Origin: DATJPW01 sp035506215
GTDB taxonomy: Bacteria; Desulfobacterota; Desulfomonilia; Desulfomonilales; Desulfomonilaceae
Length of the DNA: 64,000 nt
Direction: 5' to 3'
Assembly (NCBI GenBank): GCA_035506215.1
Contig: DATJPW010000231.1
Location: forward strand, 14,882-78,881
Shown here: piece by piece, positions 27,932 to 35,761 of the stretch
Layout: every line of letters begins with the position of its first letter
Position numbering within the stretch: the stretch's first letter is position 1
Made by a program: the position numbers and the translations under genes
The notes under the pieces: generated by a model
What the model was told of the DNA's origin: nothing
Databases searched by the model: none
The model's input: only the letters and a program-made list of their open reading frames with translations

Positions 27932-29500
27932 ATGAGGAGCTCGGATACAAAAACTGAAATTCAATGCGGGCAAGCGGGCACGGTATATCTTGTGGGAGCG
28001 GGCCCTGGCGATCCCGGACTGATAACGGTGAAGGGATTGGAGAGGATCCGCAATGCGGATGTAATCATCTACGACTATCTCGCTGACGAACGATTGATAC
28101 AGGAGGCCAAGCCCGGAGCAGAACTGATTTATGTCGGGAAAAAAGGAGGTGACCACACCCTCGAGCAGCCGAAGATCAATGAGTTGCTTGTGAGGAAGGC
28201 CGAGGAAGGCAAGAAGGTGGCACGCCTAAAAGGCGGAGATCCTTATGTATTTGGGAGGGGAGGGGAGGAGGCCGAAATATTGGCCGCCGCGAACATCCCG
28301 TTCGAGGTGGTCCCCGGAGTAACGTCCGCAGTGGCTGCGCCGGCCTATGCCGGTATCCCGGTAACACACCGAGATCACGCATCAATGGTGACCTTCATCA
28401 CAGGTCACGAAGACCCGACCAAAGGTGATTCGGCCATTGACTGGGACGTTCTGGCCCACAATCCCGGTACACTGGTTTTTCTGATGGGAGTAAAGAACCT
28501 TTCCAACATTTCCAGCTCATTGATTCGGCGCGGCAAGTCTTCCGATACCCCGGCAGCTCTTATCCGATGGGGCACAACACCAAGACAGATTTCCGTGACC
28601 TCTACACTCGGGGAAATTCACGCTGAAGCTCAACGCAAGGGAATCAGTGCCCCGGCAGTACTGGTTGTAGGCTCCGCGGTCTCTCTGTACGACAAACTTG
28701 GCTGGTTCGAGCGTAAGCCTCTGTTCGGACAGAGGATTCTGGTCACCAGAAGCCGCGAGCAGTCCCGGAAAATGGCAGAGTCGATTAATGAGATGGGAGG
28801 CGAAGCGGTTCTCTTTCCTACGATAAGGATTCTGCCTCCCTTGGATTTTAGCCCGCTCGACAATGCTATTCAGAGGATTAGCACGTTCCATTGGCTGGTC
28901 TTCACATCGGTCAACGGAGTTGAGCACTTTTTTAGGCGATTTCACGAGCTTCGCGAAGATATCAGGGACATGGCAGGCCCTAGGATCGCGGCCATCGGCC
29001 CGATCACAGCGCGTGCGCTGCGCGAACGGGGGCTCAGGGTGAATCGTTTGGCTGAAGAGTTTACAGCCGAGGGATTATTGGCTCTCTTTCCGCGGGATGA
29101 TGTTTCAGGCAAGCGCTTCTTGATTGCTCGAGCGGAAAAAGCACGCGATGTGCTACCGCAAAGCTTGACGGACCTGGGTGGGCAGGTGGAAGTAGTCGCG
29201 GTTTACCGCACTGTGCAGCCCGAAGATGCCGAAACAGGCAAAGTTCGTAAAATCCTGGAGGAAAAACTCGTGGACGCGGTGACGTTCACTTCTTCATCCA
29301 CTGTGACTCATCTTATTGGAATGCTAGGAGATAACGATGCGCTCCGACTCCTGGATGGGATTATCGTCGCGTCCATAGGTCCTGTAACATCCCAGACTCT
29401 AAAGGCAAACGGCCTCCCGGTTCACGTGGAGGCAGCGAAGTATACGATTGATGGATTGCTGGAAGCCCTTGCAAACCATTTCAAGTCCCTTCACGAGTAA
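27932..29500 (+). CDS. cobA-hemD: Uroporphyrinogen-III C-methyltransferase / uroporphyrinogen-III synthase fusion
   Basis: A 522-residue bifunctional protein. The N-terminal half (about 1-245) is SUMT: VYLVGAGPGDPGLITVKGLE, RLKGGDPYVFGRGGEE and the late VLVVG. The C-terminal half (about 265-520) is HemD: LVTRSREQSRKM, VFTSVNGVEHF, AIGPITARAL, FTSSSTVTHL. The fusion forms uro'gen III and methylates it to precorrin-2, which the operon's first gene converts to sirohydrochlorin. This fused form is frequent in Deltaproteobacteria and Firmicutes. The ATG at 27932 follows GAAGG. Confidence 0.96.
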   Translation: MRSSDTKTEIQCGQAGTVYLVGAGPGDPGLITVKGLERIRNADVIIYDYLADERLIQEAKPGAELIYVGKKGGDHTLEQPKINELLVRKAEEGKKVARLKGGDPYVFGRGGEEAEILAAANIPFEVVPGVTSAVAAPAYAGIPVTHRDHASMVTFITGHEDPTKGDSAIDWDVLAHNPGTLVFLMGVKNLSNISSSLIRRGKSSDTPAALIRWGTTPRQISVTSTLGEIHAEAQRKGISAPAVLVVGSAVSLYDKLGWFERKPLFGQRILVTRSREQSRKMAESINEMGGEAVLFPTIRILPPLDFSPLDNAIQRISTFHWLVFTSVNGVEHFFRRFHELREDIRDMAGPRIAAIGPITARALRERGLRVNRLAEEFTAEGLLALFPRDDVSGKRFLIARAEKARDVLPQSLTDLGGQVEVVAVYRTVQPEDAETGKVRKILEEKLVDAVTFTSSSTVTHLIGMLGDNDALRLLDGIIVASIGPVTSQTLKANGLPVHVEAAKYTIDGLLEALANHFKSLHE

Positions 29501-29531
29501 TTGGGCTGCCCTGATGGCGTGACCCGCTGGA

Positions 29532-30689
29532 CTAGGCGGTAACGTTTCGGAAAATGTCAATGATTTGGCGATGATTTTTCTCGATGGTGTAATTGGAAGC
29601 AGTTAGCCTGGCAGCCGCGGACGCATCCTCCAGGACTCTTTTGTCCAAGAAACGTTCCATTGCTTCAGCCATTTCGTTCGTGTTTCTCGGGTCGTTGAGC
29701 ACCGCGCCGTCCATTCCGTCGGTGATTATGCCGGCGGCTCCATTGAATACCGTTGTTATTGCGGGCAAACCGGTTGCCATGGCCTCGAACACCACCAACG
29801 AACATGCGTCGTAGAATGTTGGCAGGATGAACACATCACAAGCCTGGTACGCCGCTTCAGGCTCCTGAGTAGCCCCCGGAAAGACCACAGTATCTGACAA
29901 ACCAAGTCGCCTGACCATGCCACGAATCTGGAGGGTAGGGGGACCGCCCACGACTACCACACCGAACGGGCGTGCTCCGGCCTTCCGCCGGAGCTTCGCG
30001 GAAGCCTCGACCAAGTACCGAACGCCCTTTTTACGGAAATCGTAAGCCATGAAGAGGAATAGAATTTCTCTATCAAAACCCCATTTTCTTCTTAGGGCCT
30101 CACGTCTCTCCGGCTGAAGGGTCCCGAATTTGGCATAATCGATGCCGTTGTACACGAGCCTTATCTCATCACGGTCGATCCTGAAATAGTCAGCCATGTC
30201 CTGACGAACCATCTCTGAAATAGCAATGATTACTGGGCGTTGCTTCATTCGGAAGGGCGCTGATTCTATCCAGGCCCTCACGTGATACTTGGGGACAGCG
30301 AAGAGCGCTAATTTCTTGATAAAACGGAATAAAGGGTTGGAAACGGCCTGAAGCTTGCGAATATTACTTATGTAATGAACTCCGCCGTGGCTCTGATAAA
30401 CATTCATTATCAAAGTGTTACCGAAACCCAGGATCACATCGAAGCGTTCCTTCGCTGTCATTCTTCTGTGCCGCAAAGCAAAATCCAGCAGTCTTATTGA
30501 GGGCGGTATCCAAGGGGGAAGACGAGGAATTCGATGAAACACGGCCTTAGTAGGTTCACCATCCCACGAATAACCGTATAGGTGAACGTCAAAACCCTCC
30601 CGTACCAAGGTCTCGGCCAGACCAACAGCATAAGTTTCGGCGCCGCCTGCGTGTCGGCTGAAATTTTCAACGGCCAAGGCTATCTTCAT
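29532..30689 (-). CDS. GT4-family glycosyltransferase, LPS core type (WaaG-like)
   Basis: A 385-residue GT-B fold enzyme. It opens MKIALAVENFSRHAGGAETY like WaaG/RfaG, has the donor-site region FLFMAYDFRKKGVRYLVEA, and the E-x7-E motif in TFYDACSLVVFEAMATGLP. These enzymes add a sugar, often glucose, to heptose of the LPS inner core at the cytoplasmic face. It overlaps the upstream GT2 gene by four bases, so the pair acts together. Acceptor and donor are inferred. Confidence 0.88.
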   Translation of the reverse strand: MKIALAVENFSRHAGGAETYAVGLAETLVREGFDVHLYGYSWDGEPTKAVFHRIPRLPPWIPPSIRLLDFALRHRRMTAKERFDVILGFGNTLIMNVYQSHGGVHYISNIRKLQAVSNPLFRFIKKLALFAVPKYHVRAWIESAPFRMKQRPVIIAISEMVRQDMADYFRIDRDEIRLVYNGIDYAKFGTLQPERREALRRKWGFDREILFLFMAYDFRKKGVRYLVEASAKLRRKAGARPFGVVVVGGPPTLQIRGMVRRLGLSDTVVFPGATQEPEAAYQACDVFILPTFYDACSLVVFEAMATGLPAITTVFNGAAGIITDGMDGAVLNDPRNTNEMAEAMERFLDKRVLEDASAAARLTASNYTIEKNHRQIIDIFRNVTA

Positions 30690-31489
30690 AAATTAGGCGC
30701 CCGTTCATCATTGTCTGCAAGTCCTTTTTCCCAGGCTTTTGCATGTTTCAGAAAGACATAGAAAGCGCTATTGACCGCAATGACCAATCCCGGGATCCCG
30801 TCCAATATCCCCAGTTTCCAGACGGCGCACTCAAGAAATTTGCCGGCCGCGTGGAACAATCCCCATACCACGTAGGCCCAAGAGGCCGGACCAAGTCGAT
30901 TTTCAACCGAGATGCCGGAGAACCGATCAATCGTCTTGATCTGGTCGGATATGTCTCGATATACGTAATGAAGAAGGGGATGCTTCAGGTCCTCGACTTT
31001 TCCGGAAACTTCGAGTCTCTCGTGAAGGTTGTCTCCAACCCAACGCGCACACCCCCGGCGGTTGAGCCGTAGCTTTCTATCCGGATACCATCCCCCGTGT
31101 CTAATCCAACGATTCAAATAGCGACTCAGCCTCGGCATGGTAAAACCCTTGATCTCCGGAGCGGCGGTTTTGATCGCGTTCAGTATTTCGGAGACTGACT
31201 CGTCAGACAGGGCCTCATCCGCGTCGAGATGCAGGACCCATTCCCCGTTTGTGTTGTCCATGGCCAGTTGCTTTTGGGCTGGGTAGCCCATCCAGGCGTG
31301 ATGGATGACTCGCGCTCCCCTCGATTCACATATTTCCACCGTCGCGTCTGAACTTCCGGAGTCCACCACGACCACCTCATCGGCCGACGCGACGCTTGCG
31401 AGCAGGCGAGGGATACGATCAGCCTCGTCGCGGGCGATAACAGCGACACTGAGGAGCGGTTTCGGATTGTGGGCAGGATGGTCGGTCAT
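30686..31489 (-). CDS. GT2-family glycosyltransferase (WaaE/KdtX-like)
   Basis: A 267-residue family 2 transferase with LSVAVIARDEADRI, VVVDSGSSDAT, HLDADEAL (DxD) and HGGWYPDRKLRL, followed by RWVGDNLHERLEV: the WaaE/KdtX LPS core pattern. The C-terminal part is hydrophobic and may lie on the membrane. With the GT4 gene it forms a two-gene LPS core unit; the amino-Kdo genes at 42.5-45.8 kb concern the same molecule. Confidence 0.88.
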   Translation of the reverse strand: MTDHPAHNPKPLLSVAVIARDEADRIPRLLASVASADEVVVVDSGSSDATVEICESRGARVIHHAWMGYPAQKQLAMDNTNGEWVLHLDADEALSDESVSEILNAIKTAAPEIKGFTMPRLSRYLNRWIRHGGWYPDRKLRLNRRGCARWVGDNLHERLEVSGKVEDLKHPLLHYVYRDISDQIKTIDRFSGISVENRLGPASWAYVVWGLFHAAGKFLECAVWKLGILDGIPGLVIAVNSAFYVFLKHAKAWEKGLADNDERAPNL

Positions 31490-31690
31490 GTGAGGAATTT
31501 GAAAAGAGGAGCGAGATTTGTCAAGCGAAGTTTTCGACGCCGATAGCTACGAGTTAACATAATATATCTTATCGGACCCTAAACAGGTGAGCCACTTCAC
31601 CGCACGGCCTTGCATCGCTCTGAGTTCGCCGGCGCCCATATGCCGGTGGTGCTTGTCCGGACGCAGCCGGTGGCTGCCATATCACGGATT

Positions 31691-32176
31691 CTAGGCGCCG
31701 AATATCTTCAAAGCCCCCTCCACGTCCGAGACGCGGAAGATGAAGAGCGCCGACTCACTATCGGCAAATCCTGAACCATAAGTGTAGGCGATATTGATTC
31801 CTGCGTCGCCGAGTTTTCTTGAGACCTCATGCAACATTCCCGGCCTGTTCTGCAAGACAAGACAAACTACATCGTGCGTCTTCACCGAATATCCACCTTT
31901 GGTGAGCACCTCCACAGCTTTTGTCGGGTTGTCCGGAATCAGGCGCACCATGGAATACTTGGCAGACTCTTTGAGAATCGCTTCATAGTACTCCCGTTGG
32001 GCCACTCTACGGCCCGTTTGACCGCGGACGTCATAGAGCGCCTTCAGATATTCGTTGGCATCCTGGATACTCATGGCCTCAATGTTAATGTGATCGTCCT
32101 GGAGCAATGCAGTTAATTTCGCCAGTTCACCAGGCGCATCCGCGAGCATCACCTCAAGCTGTTTTTTCAGAAGCAT
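31691..32176 (-). CDS. Tandem ACT-domain protein
   Basis: A 161-residue protein with two ACT domains (about 5-75 and 85-155): KKQLEVMLADAPGELAKLTALL and VCLVLQNRPGMLHEVSRKL, each with the Gly-containing ligand loop. Such proteins bind amino acids or other small ligands and serve as regulators. The ligand is unknown. ATG at 32176 with AGAAGGATG nearby. Transcribed alone, after the glycosyltransferases' direction. Confidence 0.85.
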   Translation of the reverse strand: MLLKKQLEVMLADAPGELAKLTALLQDDHINIEAMSIQDANEYLKALYDVRGQTGRRVAQREYYEAILKESAKYSMVRLIPDNPTKAVEVLTKGGYSVKTHDVVCLVLQNRPGMLHEVSRKLGDAGINIAYTYGSGFADSESALFIFRVSDVEGALKIFGA

Positions 32177-32686
32177 CCTTCTCTCCCACCAATGACGTTA
32201 AGAACAACGTCCCATATTATGCCTCAATTCTTTCTGGGCTCAACGGAAAAGATCTTCGTACTCTTAGAGTTCTTGCGGGAAAACTTTCACAATGCAGATT
32301 GACCGTATACGGCTCCTGCCTCGGGCGTATCACGCAAGAATTCAGACGAGGACGTGAGATACACACTGTGGGCACGAGCGAGCCAGGCATTCGCAAACGG
32401 ACCGAAGTCTGCCCGGGAGCCACGGTGAAGCATCCGAGCCATGGAGAGCCCTGAGTATAAGGAAATGCGTAGATCATCAGGACTCGCGTTGCCGCGTCTG
32501 TTCATTGGAGAGGTACCGCACTTGAGACGGCTCGTCGAACAAAAAAAGGCATGACAAAACGATAAGTTAGGAGTTACGATGGTGTAAAATTGTGAAAACG
32601 GCCCATTCTACCCCGAAAATCGGGACTCAGGGCGCCATTTAGCGGGACGGCAAAATTTCCGTTGCCGTCCGCGATGAGGACTTATT
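32177..32686. other. 510-base intergenic stretch, no convincing gene
   Basis: Open frames on both strands here lack ribosome sites, and their proteins (Arg/Ser/Pro-rich) do not look real. On the minus strand near 32305 there is GAGCCGTATACGG, which resembles the 5' strand of group II intron domain V, but the pairing strand is absent. The last 100 bases should contain the CDF gene promoter, but I see no clear boxes. Confidence 0.5.
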
Positions 32687-33739
32687 GTGGAAAACCAAAC
32701 GTTCACAGCCTGTCAGCAAGACAACAGACCTTCTGAATCGGCTATAAGCTCCGAACAACAGGCGGACTTTAGAGTAAATTTTAACGTCATGCTGACAGCC
32801 TTCATCGTGGGTATCGGTTTGATGGGTTTGAAGTTTTGCGGTTACTGGATAACCGGCTCATCGGCAATTCTCTCGGATGCGCTCGAATCCATCATTAATG
32901 TTGTTGCCAGCGGCTTCGGTCTTGGCAGCGTTGTGGTTTCTGCGAAACCTGCCGATGCAAGCCATCCGTACGGTCATGGCAAGATCGAATTCTTTGCCGC
33001 CGGATTTGAGGGGGCCTTAATACTCTTTGCCGCCGTGGGGATCTTCATTGAGGGAATGAAGCAGATCCTGGATCCACAGGACCTTCCGCGTCTTGGAAGC
33101 GGACTGTTCTTCCTTTTGATGGCGAGTGTGGGCAATCTCGTGCTTGGTCTGGTGATTCTACGGACTGGCAAGCGGACAAAATCACTCGTGCTTGAGGCCG
33201 ATGGGAAGCATCTGCTCACTGACGTCTACACTTCGGGTGCGGTGCTGGTAGGTTTGGTGCTGGTGTACGTCACCGGATGGTTTCGATTCGATGGAATCAT
33301 TGCTTGCCTCGCGGGGCTGAATATAGTGTTCTGGGGGGTCAAGCTCGTTCGTCAGGGATTTGGAGAACTTATGCACACGTCAGATCCCGAATTATTGGAC
33401 GAAATCTGTGACCTGCTCTCTCGTCACAAGAAGGATATCTGGATTGACATTCACCAACTCAGATCTTGGAGGTCCGGCAAAACAGTCCATGTGGATTTCC
33501 ACTTAATTCTTCCAAAAGAGCTGACATTGGACGAAGGCCATAGTGAAGTAAAGGAATTGGAAGCAATTTTCGACAAACACTTCAAGGGGATGTCAGATCT
33601 TCTCATCCATTTGGACCCCTGTCTTGAGCCGGAATGTCCCGTATGCGGTCACGACCCCTGCGACATGCGCAGAGAGGCGAGGATTCATGAGAAGATATGG
33701 AACCGTCAAGCGCTCACAAGGCAAGCAGCCGTTCATTAG
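32687..33739 (+). CDS. Cation diffusion facilitator (CDF) transporter
   Basis: A 350-residue proton-coupled exporter of divalent metals (Zn, Fe, Mn, Co or Cd). It has about six membrane helices, TM2 motif LSDALES with SHPYGHGKIE, and TM5 region EADGKHLLTDVYTSGAVL. This gives D-(x)-H/D metal-site residues near SDALES and HLLTD. After the cytoplasmic domain comes an added Cys tail, CLEPECPVCGHDPC, with four cysteines that could form a zinc or other metal site. GTG start with GAGGA upstream. The next operon also concerns divalent cations. Confidence 0.93.
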   Translation: MENQTFTACQQDNRPSESAISSEQQADFRVNFNVMLTAFIVGIGLMGLKFCGYWITGSSAILSDALESIINVVASGFGLGSVVVSAKPADASHPYGHGKIEFFAAGFEGALILFAAVGIFIEGMKQILDPQDLPRLGSGLFFLLMASVGNLVLGLVILRTGKRTKSLVLEADGKHLLTDVYTSGAVLVGLVLVYVTGWFRFDGIIACLAGLNIVFWGVKLVRQGFGELMHTSDPELLDEICDLLSRHKKDIWIDIHQLRSWRSGKTVHVDFHLILPKELTLDEGHSEVKELEAIFDKHFKGMSDLLIHLDPCLEPECPVCGHDPCDMRREARIHEKIWNRQALTRQAAVH

Positions 33740-33751
33740 GAACTTTTTTGG

Positions 33752-33779
33752 TTGACATGACTCAAAGATGGCCTAGACT
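33752..33779 (+). promoter_or_regulatory. Sigma70-like promoter at the head of the MgtE-like leader
   Basis: TTGACA (33752-33757), 16-base spacer, TAGACT (33774-33779), just after the CDF stop. Use of this promoter would give the transporter mRNA a leader of about 690 bases. Confidence 0.5.
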
Positions 33780-33827
33780 AACAGAGTTTTAACCAAACCT
33801 ATGTATAGGAGTTTCGGAGAAGGAGAG

Positions 33828-33947
33828 ATGGACGATTCTGACGGCCCTAGTTGCTTCGGAACAAAGCAAGGGGGGGCCTTGCACGACACAAACACACTCA
33901 AAGACCGTGCGCGCGATACGCGGTGTCTGAGGGGAACCGTTCCCTAG
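33828..33947 (+). CDS. Possible 39-residue leader ORF
   Basis: ATG preceded by GGAGAAGGAGAG. The protein is hydrophilic, starting MDDSDGPSCFGTKQGGALHD. Supported only by its ribosome site and position after a promoter. It could be a leader peptide of the cation-transport operon or chance. Confidence 0.25.
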   Translation: MDDSDGPSCFGTKQGGALHDTNTLKDRARDTRCLRGTVP

Positions 33948-34006
33948 CCTGATGTGCTAGTTCGCCTCCTGCCGCGAGCACCGCGGTCCCACCAGGGAGG
34001 TGAACG

Positions 34007-34162
34007 ATGATCCTGAAGAAACCAAACCATGACGTCGAGTCTTTCCAACTGCTTCTAGAAACAGCCGTGGTCACGGCAGCCTTTCTTTTTCCTGCTGCAC
34101 GCGTGCCTGTTCTTGTTCTCCAGAGCCTGAACCTTCTGTGCAGGTGGGCGATGAAGGCTTGA
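34007..34162 (+). CDS. Possible 51-residue hydrophobic leader ORF
   Basis: ATG preceded by CAGGGAGGTGAACG, the strongest ribosome site in the leader. The peptide (MILKKPNHDVESFQLLLETA at its start) carries a hydrophobic stretch through FLFPAARVPVLVLQ and could be a small membrane protein or a regulatory leader peptide. No homologue is known to me. Confidence 0.35.
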   Translation: MILKKPNHDVESFQLLLETAVVTAAFLFPAARVPVLVLQSLNLLCRWAMKA

Positions 34163-34167
34163 AGCAG

Positions 34168-34308
34168 ATGACAAAGTCATTTTACAGCTCTTCGCTGTTC
34201 CGTACGGGTAAACGCGACAAACCGGCTTCCGGACTTGAAAGGAACCAGGGGCACAGAGTCCCCAGTGTTCTTCCTGAGCTTCCGAAGACAACGTTTTGCC
34301 TGTACTGA
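34168..34308 (+). CDS. Possible 46-residue leader ORF
   Basis: Starts five bases after the 51-residue ORF stops, so it could be translated by reinitiation. The peptide begins MTKSFYSSSLFRTGKRDKPA and is basic. Its ribosome site is weak; existence uncertain. Confidence 0.2.
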   Translation: MTKSFYSSSLFRTGKRDKPASGLERNQGHRVPSVLPELPKTTFCLY

Positions 34309-34367
34309 ATAGCGAAGAAGCATTCACGAGATCGGCGGAAAAGATTTCAAAGCGGTCCGTTTTGATA

Positions 34368-34373
34368 TATAAT
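34368..34373 (+). promoter_or_regulatory. -10 box close to the MgtE-like gene
   Basis: Consensus TATAAT about 105 bases upstream of the TTG start; the -35 position reads TTTCAA. It would give a short leader that omits the small ORFs. Confidence 0.35.
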
Positions 34374-34478
34374 TTGCTCCGCTTGTCACAGCGGTCTCTA
34401 TTTCAAAACGAAACTTCTTAGATCCCGGAAATTTCCTCGATCTAGCCAGAACAATCTGTTTGGGACCTGGAGGTCGGG

Positions 34479-35744
34479 TTGGCTGACTCTCGCCTTGATC
34501 CATGTTATCTCAGCCAATTACTGGGTAGAAAAGTATTTTCTTCCACGGGGACGGTTCTGGGCAAAACCTGTGACCTGGTGGTCGATCTTGATCTCCCCCA
34601 ACCTGAAGTAGTGAAATTGGTTTGGCGCCGCCCATGGTCGAAGGAACGCTTTAGCGTCTTCTGGAATGAGGTCTCCTCAATCGAGAGTTCAGGCATCACC
34701 TTGCAAAGCCAAGCGCAGTCGGTCCCTCTTGTTGTCAATGAACCCTTTCCTTCCTCACAAATTTTCTTGCGAGAAGTCCTTCTGGACAAACAAATCGTCG
34801 ACATTAACGGCGCTAAGGTAGTCCGCGTGAATGATCTTCAGTTTTCGAGGCTTAACGGCAAGCTGACGCTCGCGCAAGTTGATGTCGGTCTAAGGGGCCT
34901 GCTGAGGCGCCTCGGATTCGAGAACGCTGTTGAGGGATTTTTTGAATGGTTCTTTGATCACACCATCAGGGAAAGATTCATCTCGTGGAACTATGTCCAA
35001 CCTCTTGCCGACCCAGACAGACTCAGGTTACAAGTGCCCCAAAGCCGGTTGGCTGATTTGCACCCAGCGGACCTCGCCGACATAATAGAAGATATGGACG
35101 TTCATGAGCGGGCCGCTGTGGTCGCGGCTTTGAGCCGAGACGTCTTGGCAGACGTTCTTGAAGAGGTGGACCCCAAAGTCCTTGTCTCCATTATAGACAA
35201 AATGGAACCCGAGACTGCGGCGGACGTCATTGAAGAGATGTCGCCGGACGAAGCAGCAGACCTGATTGCCGATCTACCGGAAAAGACAGCCACGGGCATT
35301 TTACGAGAGCTCGACGACGAATACGAGGAAAAAGTCAAGGACTTGTTGGTTCACGAGGAGGATGAGGCCGGAGGTCTCATGACCACCCAATTCATTGCCC
35401 TTGCTCCAGATAAGACCGTAGTGGATGCCCTCGCCTACATAAGGCAGAACGTGGACAAGATCGACGCCATATACTACGCGTACGTAGTGGACCAACAATC
35501 GCGCCTTCTTGGCGTCGTAAATCTGAGAGAACTCCTGGCACATGAAATATTCACCCCTTTAGAGAGGATCATGACTACAAGGCTCATCACAGCCAAGCTT
35601 GACGATGAAGCAGAAAACCTGGCCGACTTGTTTGCAAAGTACGGGTTTCGGGCAATACCGGTCGTGGATGAAGAAAACCGCATCAAGGGCGTGATCAGAT
35701 TCAAAGCTCTTCAGGAAATCCTGGCGCCCCATCTCGGGAAATAA
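34479..35744 (+). CDS. Soluble MgtE-N/CBS/PRC-barrel regulatory protein
   Basis: A 421-residue protein. Two PRC-barrel-like segments (about 8-75 and 85-145) precede an MgtE N-terminal superhelical domain (about 185-300, repeats such as LHPADLADIIEDMD and MSPDEAADLIADLPE) and a CBS pair (about 305-415). In MgtE Mg2+ channels the N and CBS domains bind Mg2+ and gate the pore, but here the transmembrane MgtE domain is absent. The next gene, 17 bases on, encodes a membrane transporter, so this protein is probably its cytoplasmic Mg2+ sensor or gate. TTG start preceded by CTGGAGGTCGGG. Role is inferred. Confidence 0.85.
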   Translation: MADSRLDPCYLSQLLGRKVFSSTGTVLGKTCDLVVDLDLPQPEVVKLVWRRPWSKERFSVFWNEVSSIESSGITLQSQAQSVPLVVNEPFPSSQIFLREVLLDKQIVDINGAKVVRVNDLQFSRLNGKLTLAQVDVGLRGLLRRLGFENAVEGFFEWFFDHTIRERFISWNYVQPLADPDRLRLQVPQSRLADLHPADLADIIEDMDVHERAAVVAALSRDVLADVLEEVDPKVLVSIIDKMEPETAADVIEEMSPDEAADLIADLPEKTATGILRELDDEYEEKVKDLLVHEEDEAGGLMTTQFIALAPDKTVVDALAYIRQNVDKIDAIYYAYVVDQQSRLLGVVNLRELLAHEIFTPLERIMTTRLITAKLDDEAENLADLFAKYGFRAIPVVDEENRIKGVIRFKALQEILAPHLGK

Positions 35745-35761
35745 GCCTTGGAGACCAGATA

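Larger units (their letters stand above)
33780..34478 (+). other. Long leader / intergenic region before the MgtE-like gene
   Basis: About 700 bases without a recognised protein. It holds three short ORFs with start codons near Shine-Dalgarno-like sequences (listed separately), a CCGCG-AGCAC-CGCGG hairpin at about 33972-33986, and a second -10 box TATAAT at 34368-34373. I tested it by eye against the M-box (ykoK) and yybP-ykoY (Mn2+) riboswitches and could not match either core. Confidence 0.4.

Noticed and set aside
32290..32330. GAGCCGTATACGG (minus strand) resembles group II intron domain V.
   Set aside because: The complementary 3' strand of domain V is missing and no reverse transcriptase or intron boundaries are nearby.
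33966..34002. Minus-strand GGTGGGACCGCGG resembles a T-box core.
   Set aside because: A T-box here would face into the 3' end of the CDF gene with no downstream gene on that strand, and no specifier or antiterminator structure is visible.
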